A DNA stretch of 64,000 nucleotides. It comes from Aquimarina atlantica. Its GTDB lineage: Bacteria; Bacteroidota; Bacteroidia; Flavobacteriales; Flavobacteriaceae. Where the stretch lies: contig NZ_AQRA01000003.1 in the NCBI RefSeq assembly GCF_000626715.1, positions 1 to 64,000 of the forward strand. The letters run 5' to 3'. Under the pieces are notes generated by a model. That model was given only the letters and a program-made list of their open reading frames with translations, was not told the DNA's origin and did not search any database. Positions 17,928 to 26,244 of the stretch are shown here, one piece after another (the stretch's first letter is position 1; each line of letters opens with the position of its first letter). The position numbers were made by a program, and so were the translations under genes.

Positions 17928-18527
17928 CCAGAAATTTGCTAAAGTAAGCTGCGGTATTATCCCTATTAGAAATCCCAGGATCAATTCTAGATTGCTATGT
18001 GCCTTGCAATGTAATCGAGACGTGGCGACCAGTCCGTTAAAAATCATCAGCATGGCTATTAAAATGGTTAAATTAAGTCCAAAGTGAATACTTAGTGCCA
18101 CAGTAAACATTGTGATTCCGCTAATCCCGATCATATGTAAGCTTGCTTTTATGTTAAACAATACCATAAAAATTGCACTTAATGACGAAAACAGGATCCC
18201 TAAAAAGAAAAAATATAATTCTGGATAGTGATATACATCAATAACCATTTTGATGACCACTATAAGTAGGATAGATTGTAGTAATAACGGGATTTTACGT
18301 TGTTTTACGTTTTCTAGATGTATCGAGGTAATGGTTCCGGTACTTTTTAACAAAAAGAATAGTACAATAGGTATTAGGATGGTAAGAATAATTAACCCAA
18401 ATACTTTAGCTCTAATAATTTCGATAGGAATAAATCTTGGAGCTGTACTAAAATAAATTATGGCACCCAAAAGTGGCATCAATAATGGATGTAAGATATA
18501 AGAAACACTTCTAAGAAAAAAATTCAT
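17922..18527 (-). CDS. Polytopic membrane protein downstream of rpoN
   Basis: The 201-residue protein has about six transmembrane helices (HPLLMPLLGAIIYFS, VFGLIILTILIPIVLFFLL, IPLLLQSILLIVVIKMVIDV, LYFFFLGILFSSLSAIFMVLF, GISGITMFTVALSIHFGL, LELILGFLIGIIPQL). It resembles PAP2-like membrane proteins but lacks the KxxxxxxRP and SGH catalytic motifs. The short acidic/basic turn HLENVKQRKIPLL is a plausible cytoplasmic loop. Its ATG overlaps the rpoN stop by one base (TAATG), so it is translated from the rpoN mRNA. Unknown function. Confidence 0.85.
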   Translation of the reverse strand: MNFFLRSVSYILHPLLMPLLGAIIYFSTAPRFIPIEIIRAKVFGLIILTILIPIVLFFLLKSTGTITSIHLENVKQRKIPLLLQSILLIVVIKMVIDVYHYPELYFFFLGILFSSLSAIFMVLFNIKASLHMIGISGITMFTVALSIHFGLNLTILIAMLMIFNGLVATSRLHCKAHSNLELILGFLIGIIPQLTLANFWL

Positions 18528-19987
18528 TAAATTTTCTTTCGTAGTCTGGCAACAGGAATATCTAATTGCTCCCTGTATTTGGCTACAGTTCTTCTGGCTA
18601 TAGGGTATCCTTTTTCTTTAAGGATTTTGGCAAGCTTTTCATCCGTAAGGGGTTTTTTCTTGTCTTCTTCACCTATAGTTATTTCCAGTATTTTTTTAAT
18701 TTCTCTGGTAGAGACTTCTTCACCTTGATCATTGGTCATTGACTCAGAAAAGAACTCTTTAATAAGTTTTGTTCCATAAGGAGTATCTACATATTTACTA
18801 TTTGCGACTCTTGAAACGGTACTTACATCCATAGAAATCTCATCAGCAATATCTTTTAAGATCATTGGTTTAAGATTTCTTTCGTCTCCACTAAGGAAAT
18901 AACTTTTTTGATAGTGCATTATTGCACTCATAGTAATAAAAAGTGTCTGCTGTCTTTGTTTTACAGCTTCGATAAACCATTTTGCAGCATCTAATTTTTG
19001 TTTGATGAATAAAACAGCATCCTTTTGGGATTTAGATTTTTCTTTACTGGCTTTATACCCCTGAAGCATATTATTGTATTCTCTGGAAACATGAAGCTCT
19101 GGAGCATTACGACCATTTAGCGTTAACTCTAGTTCTCCATCTACAATTCTGATTGTAAAGTCGGGAACCACATGTTCGATCATACGATTGTTTCCTGCAT
19201 AAGCCCCTCCTGGTTTAGGGTTAAGATGCTCAATTTCATCAATGGCTTCTTTTAACTGTTCTTCAGTAATGTCAAATTTTACTAAAAGTTTGTCATAATG
19301 CTTTTTGCTAAAATGATCAAATGCTTTTTTTAGGATTTCTGAAGCTAATTTTATAGGGATAGTCGTTTCTTTTCTATCCAGTTGAATCCAAAGACATTCT
19401 TGCAAATTACGAGCGCCAACACCTGCCGGGTCTAATTGATGAACAACTTGTAAGATACTTTCTATTTTTTCTTCAGTAGTATATACGTTTTGAGTAAAGG
19501 CCAAATCGTCTAAAATATCAGACAAAGATCGTCTTATATAACCGCTTTCATCAACACTACCAACGAGAAACTCAGCTATTTCTCTTTCTTCATCATTAAA
19601 TCGATACGTATTTAACTGATTAACCAAATGTTGATGAAATGATGTTCCAGAGGCATAGGGAACACTTTTTTCTTCATCATCGGCACTATAATTGTTAGAA
19701 CTTAGTCTGTAACTAGGAATTTCATCATCACTAAGATATTCATCAACATTGATATCTGCTTCTATCTTTTCGGTTCCATAATCCTCTTCTGCAGAGTTTT
19801 CATTACTAAACGTATCTTCAAATTCATCTGCTTTATCTTTTCCACTATCAAGAGCAGGGTTTTCTTCCATTTCTTGCTTCAAACGTTGTTCAAATGCTTG
19901 CGTAGGGAGTTGAATCAACTTCATGAGTTGAATCTGCTGTGGAGAAAGTTTTTGAGAAAGCTTAAAATTTAATTGTTGTTTTAGCAT
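18527..19987 (-). CDS. rpoN: RNA polymerase sigma-54 factor RpoN
   Basis: The start MLKQQLNFKLSQKLSPQQIQLMKLIQLP at 19987 gives 486 residues and the family's glutamine-rich region I, which inhibits isomerisation and binds activators. An acidic linker (region II) follows at about 55-110. The core-binding domain spans about 120-300 (EREIAEFLVGSVDESGYIRRSLSDIL, VHQLDPAGVGARNLQECLWIQL). The HTH sits at about 365-385 (KDIADEISMDVSTVSRVANSKY). The RpoN box ARRTVAKYRE lies at the C-terminus. It directs transcription from -24/-12 promoters with AAA+ activators; none of those activators lies in this window. A TACTTTTG box at 20133-20140 could be its own promoter. Confidence 0.96.
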   Translation of the reverse strand: MLKQQLNFKLSQKLSPQQIQLMKLIQLPTQAFEQRLKQEMEENPALDSGKDKADEFEDTFSNENSAEEDYGTEKIEADINVDEYLSDDEIPSYRLSSNNYSADDEEKSVPYASGTSFHQHLVNQLNTYRFNDEEREIAEFLVGSVDESGYIRRSLSDILDDLAFTQNVYTTEEKIESILQVVHQLDPAGVGARNLQECLWIQLDRKETTIPIKLASEILKKAFDHFSKKHYDKLLVKFDITEEQLKEAIDEIEHLNPKPGGAYAGNNRMIEHVVPDFTIRIVDGELELTLNGRNAPELHVSREYNNMLQGYKASKEKSKSQKDAVLFIKQKLDAAKWFIEAVKQRQQTLFITMSAIMHYQKSYFLSGDERNLKPMILKDIADEISMDVSTVSRVANSKYVDTPYGTKLIKEFFSESMTNDQGEEVSTREIKKILEITIGEEDKKKPLTDEKLAKILKEKGYPIARRTVAKYREQLDIPVARLRKKI

Positions 19988-20318
19988 AAAAAATATCAAT
20001 GTTCTTCTACTCACAAAAATAAACAAAAAACACTGTTTTTAAAGAAGTATAAGAAGGTTAGTTTATTTGCAAAAAATGCGATAAAACCATAATTGTAATG
20101 ATTTTATTTTTCGCTGTAATCAATAAACGGGCCAAAAGTAGTTATAATATGTAATAAACGAGTTTTTTTTAAGACATAAACCAAACAATGTCGTTTGTTT
20201 AAAGGTAAGATATAAAATGATTTTGCCTTATTGAGATAGATAAAATATGTACGTCTCTTTTAAATGTTCTATTTAGATATACAGAAATCCAATACAAAGG
20301 ACGTACATAGAGCAAACA
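19988..20318. other. 331-bp gap upstream of rpoN
   Basis: It holds a TACTTTTG -7 box for leftward transcription (plus strand CAAAAGTA, 20133-20140; 146 nt before the rpoN start) with no good TTG at -33, and the long inverted repeat 20246-20309. No ORF is supported. Confidence 0.6.
20246..20309 (-). terminator. Inverted repeat after the response-regulator gene
   Basis: TATGTACGTC (20246-20255) pairs perfectly with GACGTACATA (20300-20309). The inner parts CTTT/AAAG also match. On the leftward strand, an A/T-rich run with TTTT follows. It ends the response-regulator transcript 10 nt past its stop, but the 44-nt spacer is long for a terminator, so a stable 3' RNA structure is equally possible. 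Confidence 0.5.
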
Positions 20319-20957
20319 TTAAGGAACGAATAACTTGCTTTTAATAGCATAAATAACCAAACCTGTTCTGTTTTTAAGATTCAGTTTTTCAAAAATAGAA
20401 TCTCTGTATCCTTCGATCGTTTTTGGACTTAAACACATGTCGTTTGCAATTTCTTTATATGTTTTTTCTGTACAGGCATGTTTAATAAACTCTACTTCTC
20501 GATCTTTGAGCACTACATTATTTTCTTCTTTAGGATTTAGAGAGCCCAGTAGTAAATTGGTAACATCTTTTGTGTGATAAAAACCAGTTTCCTGTACCTG
20601 GATAAGCGCATTTTCTAAAATGCTTTTTTCGGTATCTTTTAAAAGATATCCTTTTGCACCTGCTCTAAGCATTTTAAGAATTGTATTTTCATCTTCTTCT
20701 ACAGACAATGCTAACACCTTAACTTGCGGGTATTGTTCTTTTAATGCTGCTGTGGTTTCAATCCCATTCATGATTGGCATGTTGATATCCATAAGCACAA
20801 TATCCGGGATGTTTTTAGGATCTTTAAATCGGGTAAGTAATTCTTTACCGTTTTTACAGATATATAGAATTTTAAATTTGGCAAACCCATTAACCAATCC
20901 AGATAATGCCTGGGATAGTAAAATATGGTCTTCTACAATTACTACTGAGTATTTCAT
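20319..20957 (-). CDS. NarL/LuxR-family response regulator
   Basis: The ATG at 20957 gives 212 residues (a TTG 9 nt upstream is in frame). The receiver domain has acidic residues VIVEDH at the start and the phospho-acceptor Asp57 in IVLMDINMP. Conserved Ser and Lys are in LALSVEED and YLLKDTEK. The C-terminal LuxR-type HTH is at about 145-205 (LKDREVEFIKHACTEKTYKEIANDMCLSPKTIEGYRDSIFEKLNLKNRTGLVIYAI). It binds DNA when phosphorylated, presumably by the kinase encoded 45 nt upstream on the same strand. It is the last gene of a locus with a membrane protein and two paralogous lipoproteins. Confidence 0.93.
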   Translation of the reverse strand: MKYSVVIVEDHILLSQALSGLVNGFAKFKILYICKNGKELLTRFKDPKNIPDIVLMDINMPIMNGIETTAALKEQYPQVKVLALSVEEDENTILKMLRAGAKGYLLKDTEKSILENALIQVQETGFYHTKDVTNLLLGSLNPKEENNVVLKDREVEFIKHACTEKTYKEIANDMCLSPKTIEGYRDSIFEKLNLKNRTGLVIYAIKSKLFVP

Positions 20958-21002
20958 GATTGACAATACTTATTATTTGTGTGAATAGTTTTCTATACAA
21001 AG

Positions 21003-21797
21003 TTAGTTAACTTCATTGTCTAATGCCATCGAACTTTCTTTTTTATAAGGATAAGTTAGTGTTATTGCTGTTCCTGTTCCTTTTTGTGATGTTATTTGTA
21101 CAACGGCATCGATTAATTTCCCTCTGTTTTGCATGTTGCTTAATCCTATCCCTCTTTTGGTTGGACATTCTATTTGATCAAAACCAACACCATTATCTTT
21201 TGCATGGATTACCAATTTATCGGTACCATAATGCACATCAACATCTAGATTTGAAGCTTTAGAATGTTTGATGGTATTGGTAAAGAATTCTTGTAATATC
21301 CTAAAGATAATAATCTCAGCCTTATCATCCAGCACATCTATTTCTTCATTACTGGTAATTGCAGCTTTAATAAACTGCATTCGGTTAAATCGTTCTATTT
21401 CTAATGTTATAGCTTCTGTAAGGCTTAAGCTTTTTATAGTATCTGGGTTGATCAATTTTGATAACGATCGCAGTTCTGTAAGACTTTTGGTTATGGTCTC
21501 GGTAACTTCTTCTAGTTTCTTAGGATCATCCTGAGCCACATTCACCTGTATTTTGGCCAGCGTGAGTAGCTGGCCAATATTATCGTGTAACTCCCAGCTA
21601 ATGTTGCGCAATGTCTCTTCTCTGATCTCGATCTGGGTCTCTGCAATAGCTTTTTCAAACTTTTTCTCCGCTTCTTTTTGTTGTAACAAAAGACTGTTCT
21701 TCCTTTTTTGAAAAATTAAAAAGAGAGAAATCATTAAAATGATGATTACTACAAGAATCATGCTTGCAATTAATATTGCTGCCTGCTGTCGCTCCAT
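21003..21797 (-). CDS. NarL-type sensor histidine kinase (HisKA_3)
   Basis: I choose the ATG at 21797 (264 residues); the frame could extend to a TTG at 21818. One membrane helix spans residues 7-29 (AILIASMILVVIIILMISLFLIF). A coiled-coil linker follows, then the HisKA_3 dimerisation motif with phospho-acceptor His71 in SWELHDNIGQLLTLAKIQV. The HATPase has the N box (LQEFFTNTIKHSKAS), the G1 box DNGVGFD and the G2 region GIGLSNMQNRGKLI, with GTGTAITL at the end. No sensor domain is present beyond the single helix, so sensing is probably done by a partner, such as the membrane protein encoded just upstream, whose 3' end it overlaps by 28 nt. Confidence 0.92.
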   Translation of the reverse strand: MERQQAAILIASMILVVIIILMISLFLIFQKRKNSLLLQQKEAEKKFEKAIAETQIEIREETLRNISWELHDNIGQLLTLAKIQVNVAQDDPKKLEEVTETITKSLTELRSLSKLINPDTIKSLSLTEAITLEIERFNRMQFIKAAITSNEEIDVLDDKAEIIIFRILQEFFTNTIKHSKASNLDVDVHYGTDKLVIHAKDNGVGFDQIECPTKRGIGLSNMQNRGKLIDAVVQITSQKGTGTAITLTYPYKKESSMALDNEVN

Positions 21798-22432
21798 ATA
21801 AAACCTATGATAAAACAAAGATTCATTATAATAGTTAAGATAATGTTTATTAAGAAAAGAATTGTAATGCCTTCTAAATCAGTGTAGTAATTTCTTACTA
21901 TTCTAAACGGAATATTACCTACAAAGAATATTAGTAGTCCAACACTTATCCAAAATAAAAGATTTTTATTAGTGTTCAATACTTTCTCTGAGTTAAGTAG
22001 TTCTGAAAAATATAAAATAATAGTCGTTATCATTAAACTTGCTGCAATTATATATGGGATTGATTGAAATTCTTTAAGATAATTCTCATAAAATCCGTTA
22101 ATAATAAATGACATGATATATATTAGAATGAAAAACATTATAGATTTCTTTAGTCTATTACTATTTATAAACTCTCTGTATATAAGAAATAAGAAAAAGA
22201 AATTTATGACATGGTATATGTTGTAAATAATGGCATTAAATCTTGAATAATAATCTACAATTAATATTCCGACAATTTCATTGATAAATGTATACCATAA
22301 TATAAATGAAAAATATTTTAATATTGTATTATTGTATTTTTTAAAGTATATAGTACTTATTAATGCAGTTACGAATTGTATAAAAGTTCCAATATTTAAA
22401 AAGTCAATAAGAAATTCTCTACTTATTTCCAC
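21770..22432 (-). CDS. Multi-span membrane protein of the lipoprotein/two-component locus
   Basis: The 220-residue protein has about seven hydrophobic segments: LIDFLNIGTFIQFVTALIST, YFSFILWYTFINEIVGILIV, IYHVINFFFLFLIYREF, SIMFFILIYIMSFIING, SIPYIIAASLMITTIILYF, LLFWISVGLLIFFVGNIPF and ITILFLINIILTIIMNLCFIIGFIW. The start is a GTG at 22432, with the lipoprotein stop 10 nt upstream, so it is translated from the same mRNA. The kinase overlaps its end by 28 nt. I recall homologues of this family next to HisKA_3/LuxR pairs in other Flavobacteriia, suggesting a sensory membrane subunit. No enzymatic motif is seen. Confidence 0.85.
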   Translation of the reverse strand: MEISREFLIDFLNIGTFIQFVTALISTIYFKKYNNTILKYFSFILWYTFINEIVGILIVDYYSRFNAIIYNIYHVINFFFLFLIYREFINSNRLKKSIMFFILIYIMSFIINGFYENYLKEFQSIPYIIAASLMITTIILYFSELLNSEKVLNTNKNLLFWISVGLLIFFVGNIPFRIVRNYYTDLEGITILFLINIILTIIMNLCFIIGFIWSDSRQQY

Positions 22433-22442
22433 GTTTCAATGT

Positions 22443-23162
22443 TTATTGTTCATCACCTCTAGGAGGAGACCCATTAAGTTCATTAGCAATCGTGCTATTT
22501 TCACCAAACAGATTTGTATTTATGCTAAAATTAAAAAGACTTGCCTTTTGCATAGAGCTACCATTTGCTGATTGCCCTCTAGAATCTGTCCCAATTTTAT
22601 CTTTTAGAAGTTCAACTTTAAGGTCATTACTAAGAGTATATCCTAGATGCATCGTTTCTTTACCCACCTGTTTTGAGACCGTGGGAGCAATAAAAATAGT
22701 TTGTCTATGTGCGTATGCTGTATTACCATCATCCCGCTTATAATCATTGGCATATGCGCCAAAATAAAATCGTAAACCAGAGGGCTTAACATTAGCTTCT
22801 TTAGAAATTCGTTTGATATATGCCAGGTAATTGTATAAGTCGTCTAGGTTATAATATAATGATCGGGTGGCCTTAAATTTTTCTTGACCCGAATGTTTTT
22901 GAATATAATCATTTGTCCATTTTATACGGGTAGTATCATAATTGTGATACAATTGTGAAGCAAATTCCAAATCAATAATGTTACTTGGTTTTCTGTCATT
23001 GATTGTACCTAATTGCTCTTTTAGTTCTGCTATTTCTTGTTTTAGTTCTTTAATCTGTTTTAGATACTTGTCATTGTCGTTTTTCTTGTTACAAGAATTT
23101 AAACTCACTAGAAACAATACTGCTATTGCTACTGCCTTAGTTAGATTGATTAGTTTGTCCAT
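22443..23162 (-). CDS. Lipoprotein with coiled coil and C-terminal NELNGSPPRG signature (paralogue A)
   Basis: The 239-residue protein has a lipobox (LVSLNSC, Cys24). A coiled coil spans about 32-55 (YLKQIKELKQEIAELKEQL). Then follows a conserved core: RSLYYNLDDLYNYLAYIKRISKEANVKPSGLRFYFGAYANDY, RQTIFIAPTVSKQ, LGYTLSNDLKVELLKD. The last residues are STIANELNGSPPRGDEQ. The neighbouring lipoprotein at 23669-24400 shares this plan and the ANELNGSPPRG tail. The tail, rich in Gly/Pro and invariant between the copies, looks like a recognition signal. It leads the membrane protein-kinase-regulator operon. Its 5' leader has a perfect 7-bp hairpin at 23193-23211. The function is unknown; a surface ligand or periplasmic signal for the two-component system is my inference. 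Confidence 0.85.
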   Translation of the reverse strand: MDKLINLTKAVAIAVLFLVSLNSCNKKNDNDKYLKQIKELKQEIAELKEQLGTINDRKPSNIIDLEFASQLYHNYDTTRIKWTNDYIQKHSGQEKFKATRSLYYNLDDLYNYLAYIKRISKEANVKPSGLRFYFGAYANDYKRDDGNTAYAHRQTIFIAPTVSKQVGKETMHLGYTLSNDLKVELLKDKIGTDSRGQSANGSSMQKASLFNFSINTNLFGENSTIANELNGSPPRGDEQ

Positions 23163-23192
23163 TTTTTTGGTTTATTAAGATGTTTGTTAATA

Positions 23193-23211
23193 TTTCGGCC
23201 CCCTGCCGAAA
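23193..23211 (-). promoter_or_regulatory. Leader hairpin of lipoprotein A
   Basis: TTTCGGC at 23193-23199 pairs with GCCGAAA at 23205-23211 with a 5-nt loop. On the leftward mRNA the loop reads AGGGG. It lies 30 nt upstream of the start codon, in a region with few other G/C runs, so it is probably a structured 5' leader element. Confidence 0.5.
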
Positions 23212-23389
23212 ATAGATTAGTTAAATCTTTTGATTTGCATTAATGTGTTTCCCAGAATTAAAAATACTATTATTCTGTAGTTTTAAAAAAGTAAAGGCAG
23301 GTTTTGTTAAAATAAAATCACGATAAACCTTTGATAATAAGTGTTTTTTGGATTATTGTCGAGGTGTTGGATCGTATGTGAATATTAAA

Positions 23390-23413
23390 AAAAAGGGGGG
23401 TTTACCCCTTTTT
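23390..23413 (-). terminator. AAAAAGGGG/CCCCTTTTT hairpin, bidirectional terminator-like
   Basis: A perfect 9-bp stem (23390-23398 with 23405-23413), loop GGTTTA, is flanked by A runs on the left and a T run on the right. It can end leftward transcripts of the upstream lipoprotein gene (23669-24400) 256 nt after its stop, or a rightward one. Confidence 0.5.
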
Positions 23414-23668
23414 AAAAAAGGGATTTGACTGTTGCATAGGCTGTTTATAAAAAAAATGGAAAAATATTTTCAAAAAGAAGGAAAATCAACTGTTTTTAAT
23501 TTTAATTGAAATAATCTCTGTCCTTATTTCTGCTTAATAAAGTTTTGTAATGCCCAATAAACCCTAAAATTACGCTTAAATATTCTTACTGTAAAAAGCT
23601 TCTGTAGTTATTGCTACACAAAGATTTTATTATCTCAAATGAGGACAACAACTTTAGATTTTTAGAGT

Positions 23669-24400
23669 TCATTTGGTGTAATTCCCTCTTGGGGGAGACC
23701 CATTAAGTTCATTGGCAATAAGACTAAATCTATCATTATCATTTCTTTTCTCTAAGGATGTATGATCTGTCTCACTACGATTTCGTCTAAAATGACTAAA
23801 TCCATTGTTTTTGTCTAATAATTCTACTTTACCATCATTGTTAAGAGTGTATCCTATGTGTAAAATATGATTGTCATATTTTTTTTCTAAAGTAGGGGCA
23901 ATGAAGATAGTTTGATGTCTTGCATTTCTGTCATTTCCTGTAGAGGAGATATATGTATCGGGATATAATGCAAAATAGAAACGTAACCCGGTTGTTTTTA
24001 CGCCAGCTTTTTGTGATAACTCATCGACATAGGATAAATAATTACGTAACTCAGAAATTTCATAAAACATCGACCTTGTAGGATTAAAAGAACCATCGTT
24101 TGTAGCTGAATTAACAATTTCGCTAATTAGATCGGCTCTATCATCATAGGCTTTATATATTCTACGAGCTTGCTCAAAACTGATAATATTTTTTGGTCTG
24201 CTTTGATTCGATTTTTCTTGGCCTAGTTTTTCTTCTAAATCTTTAACTTTTGTTTCTAAAGTTTCAATTTTTCTTAGATATTCTTCTTCTTCAAGAACTT
24301 CTATAGTTGAGTCCTGTTGGCAGGAATGTAAAAAGAATAGGCTAGTAGTTAATGTTAAGAATGAGGCATACCATGTACTGCCGTGTGTTGGTTTTTTCAT
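23669..24400 (-). CDS. Lipoprotein with coiled coil and NELNGSPPRG signature (paralogue B)
   Basis: The 243-residue protein has a lipobox (FFLHSC, Cys27) and a coiled coil at about 35-62 (EEEEYLRKIETLETKVKDLEEKLGQE). Its core closely parallels paralogue A: RSMFYEISELRNYLSYVDELSQKAGVKTTGLRFYFALYPDTYIS, RHQTIFIAPTLEKK, HIGYTLNNDGKVELLDKN. The C-terminus is SLIANELNGSPPRGNYTK. Divergence elsewhere is moderate (about half the core residues match by eye), while the tail is identical, so the tail is under selection. It is monocistronic, because a 506-bp gap with a terminator-like hairpin separates it from paralogue A. Unknown function. Confidence 0.85.
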   Translation of the reverse strand: MKKPTHGSTWYASFLTLTTSLFFLHSCQQDSTIEVLEEEEYLRKIETLETKVKDLEEKLGQEKSNQSRPKNIISFEQARRIYKAYDDRADLISEIVNSATNDGSFNPTRSMFYEISELRNYLSYVDELSQKAGVKTTGLRFYFALYPDTYISSTGNDRNARHQTIFIAPTLEKKYDNHILHIGYTLNNDGKVELLDKNNGFSHFRRNRSETDHTSLEKRNDNDRFSLIANELNGSPPRGNYTK

Positions 24401-24709
24401 GACGATTACTTTTGGTTAAAAATTATTATTTTCCAATGTAAGAGTCTTCATGTTTGGTTTTAAGAATACTCATGATATTGAAAGCACATTTTTAGGTATT
24501 GTGTTGATATATAGGGAAATATCTAAAAATGGGCCTTCAAAAATACAACTATTATCTGATTATGAAATTATTCTGTGCAATGTGTAGAAAAATAAATTGC
24601 TTTGTATAGAACTCGTTTAAACTTTTTGGTTTTAAGTGAAAACAGCAATTTTTTAGCAAATCGAAAAAGTTTAAACGAGTTCATCGAGGAGAGAAGAAAA
24701 TAACAAGCT
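24401..24709. other. 309-bp gap with a 19-bp perfect inverted repeat
   Basis: No ORF is supported. The only striking feature is the inverted repeat at 24609-24682. Confidence 0.7.
24609..24682. repeat. 19-bp perfect inverted repeat containing GTTTAAAC
   Basis: GAACTCGTTTAAACTTTTT (24609-24627) pairs with AAAAAGTTTAAACGAGTTC (24664-24682), with a 36-nt spacer. Each arm contains the 8-bp palindrome GTTTAAAC. A run of T does not follow on the leftward strand, so it is not a typical terminator. It could be a MITE/REP-like element or a binding site. Confidence 0.75.
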
Positions 24710-25177
24710 TTATTTTTGCAATATAAGTTCCATTTTGATATTACTGCGTTGATAAGGAGGGTGATCTTCCATAGGAATTTCTTCAAAACCATATTTGCTA
24801 TAAATGTAGATTGCATTTTCTAAAATTCTATTGGAGTATAGAAGTAATTTTTTCCAACCTTGATTTGCGGAAAATTCAATACAAAACTCTAGTAATTGCT
24901 GCCCTATTTTTTGGCCTTGAAATTTTGGGGAAACAGCCATTTTCCCTAATTCATAAATGCCATCTTCGATTTTGATTAGTGAAAAAGTACCGGCTATAGT
25001 ATTGTCTGCTTTTGCAAAAAAAATAAATCCACCTTGATTGATAATGGTATCCTCACATTGCTCTAGTAGCTCTGCGTCATGTGGTTCTACTACAAAATAT
25101 TTTTCCAGCCATTCTATATTAAGAGCTGCGAAATCTTTTGCATATTTTGGATCAAAAGGAATGATAGAAGTGTTCAT
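24710..25177 (-). CDS. GNAT-family N-acetyltransferase
   Basis: The 155-residue protein has the GNAT fold order: beta strands, then motif A ELGKMAVSPKFQGQKIGQQLLEFCIEFSANQGW with the acetyl-CoA pyrophosphate loop QGQKIG (R/QxxGxG/A type), and motif B with LLLYSNRILENAIYIYSKYGFEEIP. It probably acetylates a small amine or a protein terminus; the substrate is not predictable. It is 15 nt downstream of another GNAT gene in an operon headed by a MarR regulator. Confidence 0.9.
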   Translation of the reverse strand: MNTSIIPFDPKYAKDFAALNIEWLEKYFVVEPHDAELLEQCEDTIINQGGFIFFAKADNTIAGTFSLIKIEDGIYELGKMAVSPKFQGQKIGQQLLEFCIEFSANQGWKKLLLYSNRILENAIYIYSKYGFEEIPMEDHPPYQRSNIKMELILQK

Positions 25178-25192
25178 TTCGATATTAATACT

Positions 25193-25762
25193 TTAAGAAT
25201 TATGATTTGCCTTACGATTTAAATCTTGATGAGTAAGGTTGTTGTTATATTTTGGGTTAAACCAAGCCATATGAATTGGGGTTTCTATACTATGATCGAG
25301 ATTCTTAATTTTTTGATAGTGTTTTGCTTCACTTATAAACCCTAGTTTTTTATAAAATTGAACAGTATTTGTATTCTTCTCTCGTACAAATAGTTCTACA
25401 CGAAGAATATGGGGGTACGATTTTTTGATTTTGTTTAAAAAGCTGGTGAAAAGTAATTTTCCGAGACCTTGCCCCTGAAACTCTGGATTAACGACAATGG
25501 TAAGATCTGTTAAGATATGCCTGAATGCAGAAATAGGAATACGGTATGCATGAATTTCTGCGATGATTTGATGCTCATGTTCAGGATGTGGAATTGCCAA
25601 TATCAAACCATCAGATATGCTTTTGTGTACAAAATCTTGTATGTAATCTAGAGTGATTTCGCTAGATACTCGTATAATCCCGCCAGGGTGTTCACCAATT
25701 TTTTTGTAAAGCTGATAAATATTCTGAATATCTGATATCTGTACTGGTCTTACTATATGCAT
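25193..25762 (-). CDS. GNAT-family N-acetyltransferase
   Basis: The 189-residue protein carries motif A near residues 88-112: LTIVVNPEFQGQGLGKLLFTSFLNKI, with the QGQGLG acetyl-CoA loop. Motif B follows: ELFVREKNTNTVQFYKKLGFISEAKH. The start ATG overlaps the stop of the MarR gene by one base (TAATG), a sign of coupling. Substrate unknown; this tandem with a second GNAT and a MarR repressor resembles MarR-controlled detoxification operons. Gene content alone does not show which compound is acetylated. Confidence 0.92.
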   Translation of the reverse strand: MHIVRPVQISDIQNIYQLYKKIGEHPGGIIRVSSEITLDYIQDFVHKSISDGLILAIPHPEHEHQIIAEIHAYRIPISAFRHILTDLTIVVNPEFQGQGLGKLLFTSFLNKIKKSYPHILRVELFVREKNTNTVQFYKKLGFISEAKHYQKIKNLDHSIETPIHMAWFNPKYNNNLTHQDLNRKANHNS

Positions 25763-26244
25763 TATGAGGTGTATTTTTCGAGTATTTGTTGATGTAATGG
25801 TTTTTCTCTGAGTTTACTTTCGAAATGAGTAATATGATCTGCTAGATTAGAAGATGAGAAGGTTGTTAATGTTGTAACTTCCTGATCAATTACTTTCCAT
25901 AGCGGAATCATAATTTGATAGGTCTCATTACCTTTTTTTGTTAACTGAAATAGTTTTTTTCTTTTGTCGGATGTATCGATTTTATATTCAACCAGCCCTT
26001 TTTCCATTAGTTTTTTTAGTGCTTGGGTAATTGCAGGTTGTGTATACAATAGTTTTTCCTGTATGTCGGTAGTTGTGGTGTGACCTTGATCTATTATGAT
26101 TTTAAAAATAGGAAATAGATAAGGATCAAAATCAATATTACAAGAAGTATATACAATTTGAATTTCTTTCATCACAAATTCGCTTAGTCGTTTTAATCTG
26201 GATCCTAAACCCAGTTCTGCATATTCTTGTAATTTATCTTTCAT
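25762..26244 (-). CDS. MarR-family transcriptional regulator
   Basis: The 160-residue protein has a winged helix: the recognition part is TTTDIQEKLLYTQPAITQALKKLMEKGLVEYKIDTSDKRKKLFQLTKKG near residues 57-105. The wing is TSDKRKKLFQLT. Flanking helices form the dimer interface typical of MarR. A near-perfect palindrome (CATAAGTA/TACTTATG) overlaps its own start codon, which supports autorepression. It heads the MarR-GNAT-GNAT operon. Confidence 0.92.
   Translation of the reverse strand: MKDKLQEYAELGLGSRLKRLSEFVMKEIQIVYTSCNIDFDPYLFPIFKIIIDQGHTTTTDIQEKLLYTQPAITQALKKLMEKGLVEYKIDTSDKRKKLFQLTKKGNETYQIMIPLWKVIDQEVTTLTTFSSSNLADHITHFESKLREKPLHQQILEKYTS

Larger units (their letters stand above)
23163..23668. 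other. 506-bp gap between the two paralogous lipoprotein genes
   Basis: It holds a hairpin TTTCGGC-CCCCT-GCCGAAA at 23193-23211 in the leader of the downstream lipoprotein gene and a G-tract/C-tract hairpin at 23390-23413. No ORF is supported. The latter is a good terminator candidate for the upstream lipoprotein. Confidence 0.6.

Noticed and set aside
24568..24816. 82-codon leftward frame over the GNAT 3' end and the inverted repeat
   Set aside because: It overlaps the GNAT gene in another frame, and its sequence is low-complexity without homology signs.
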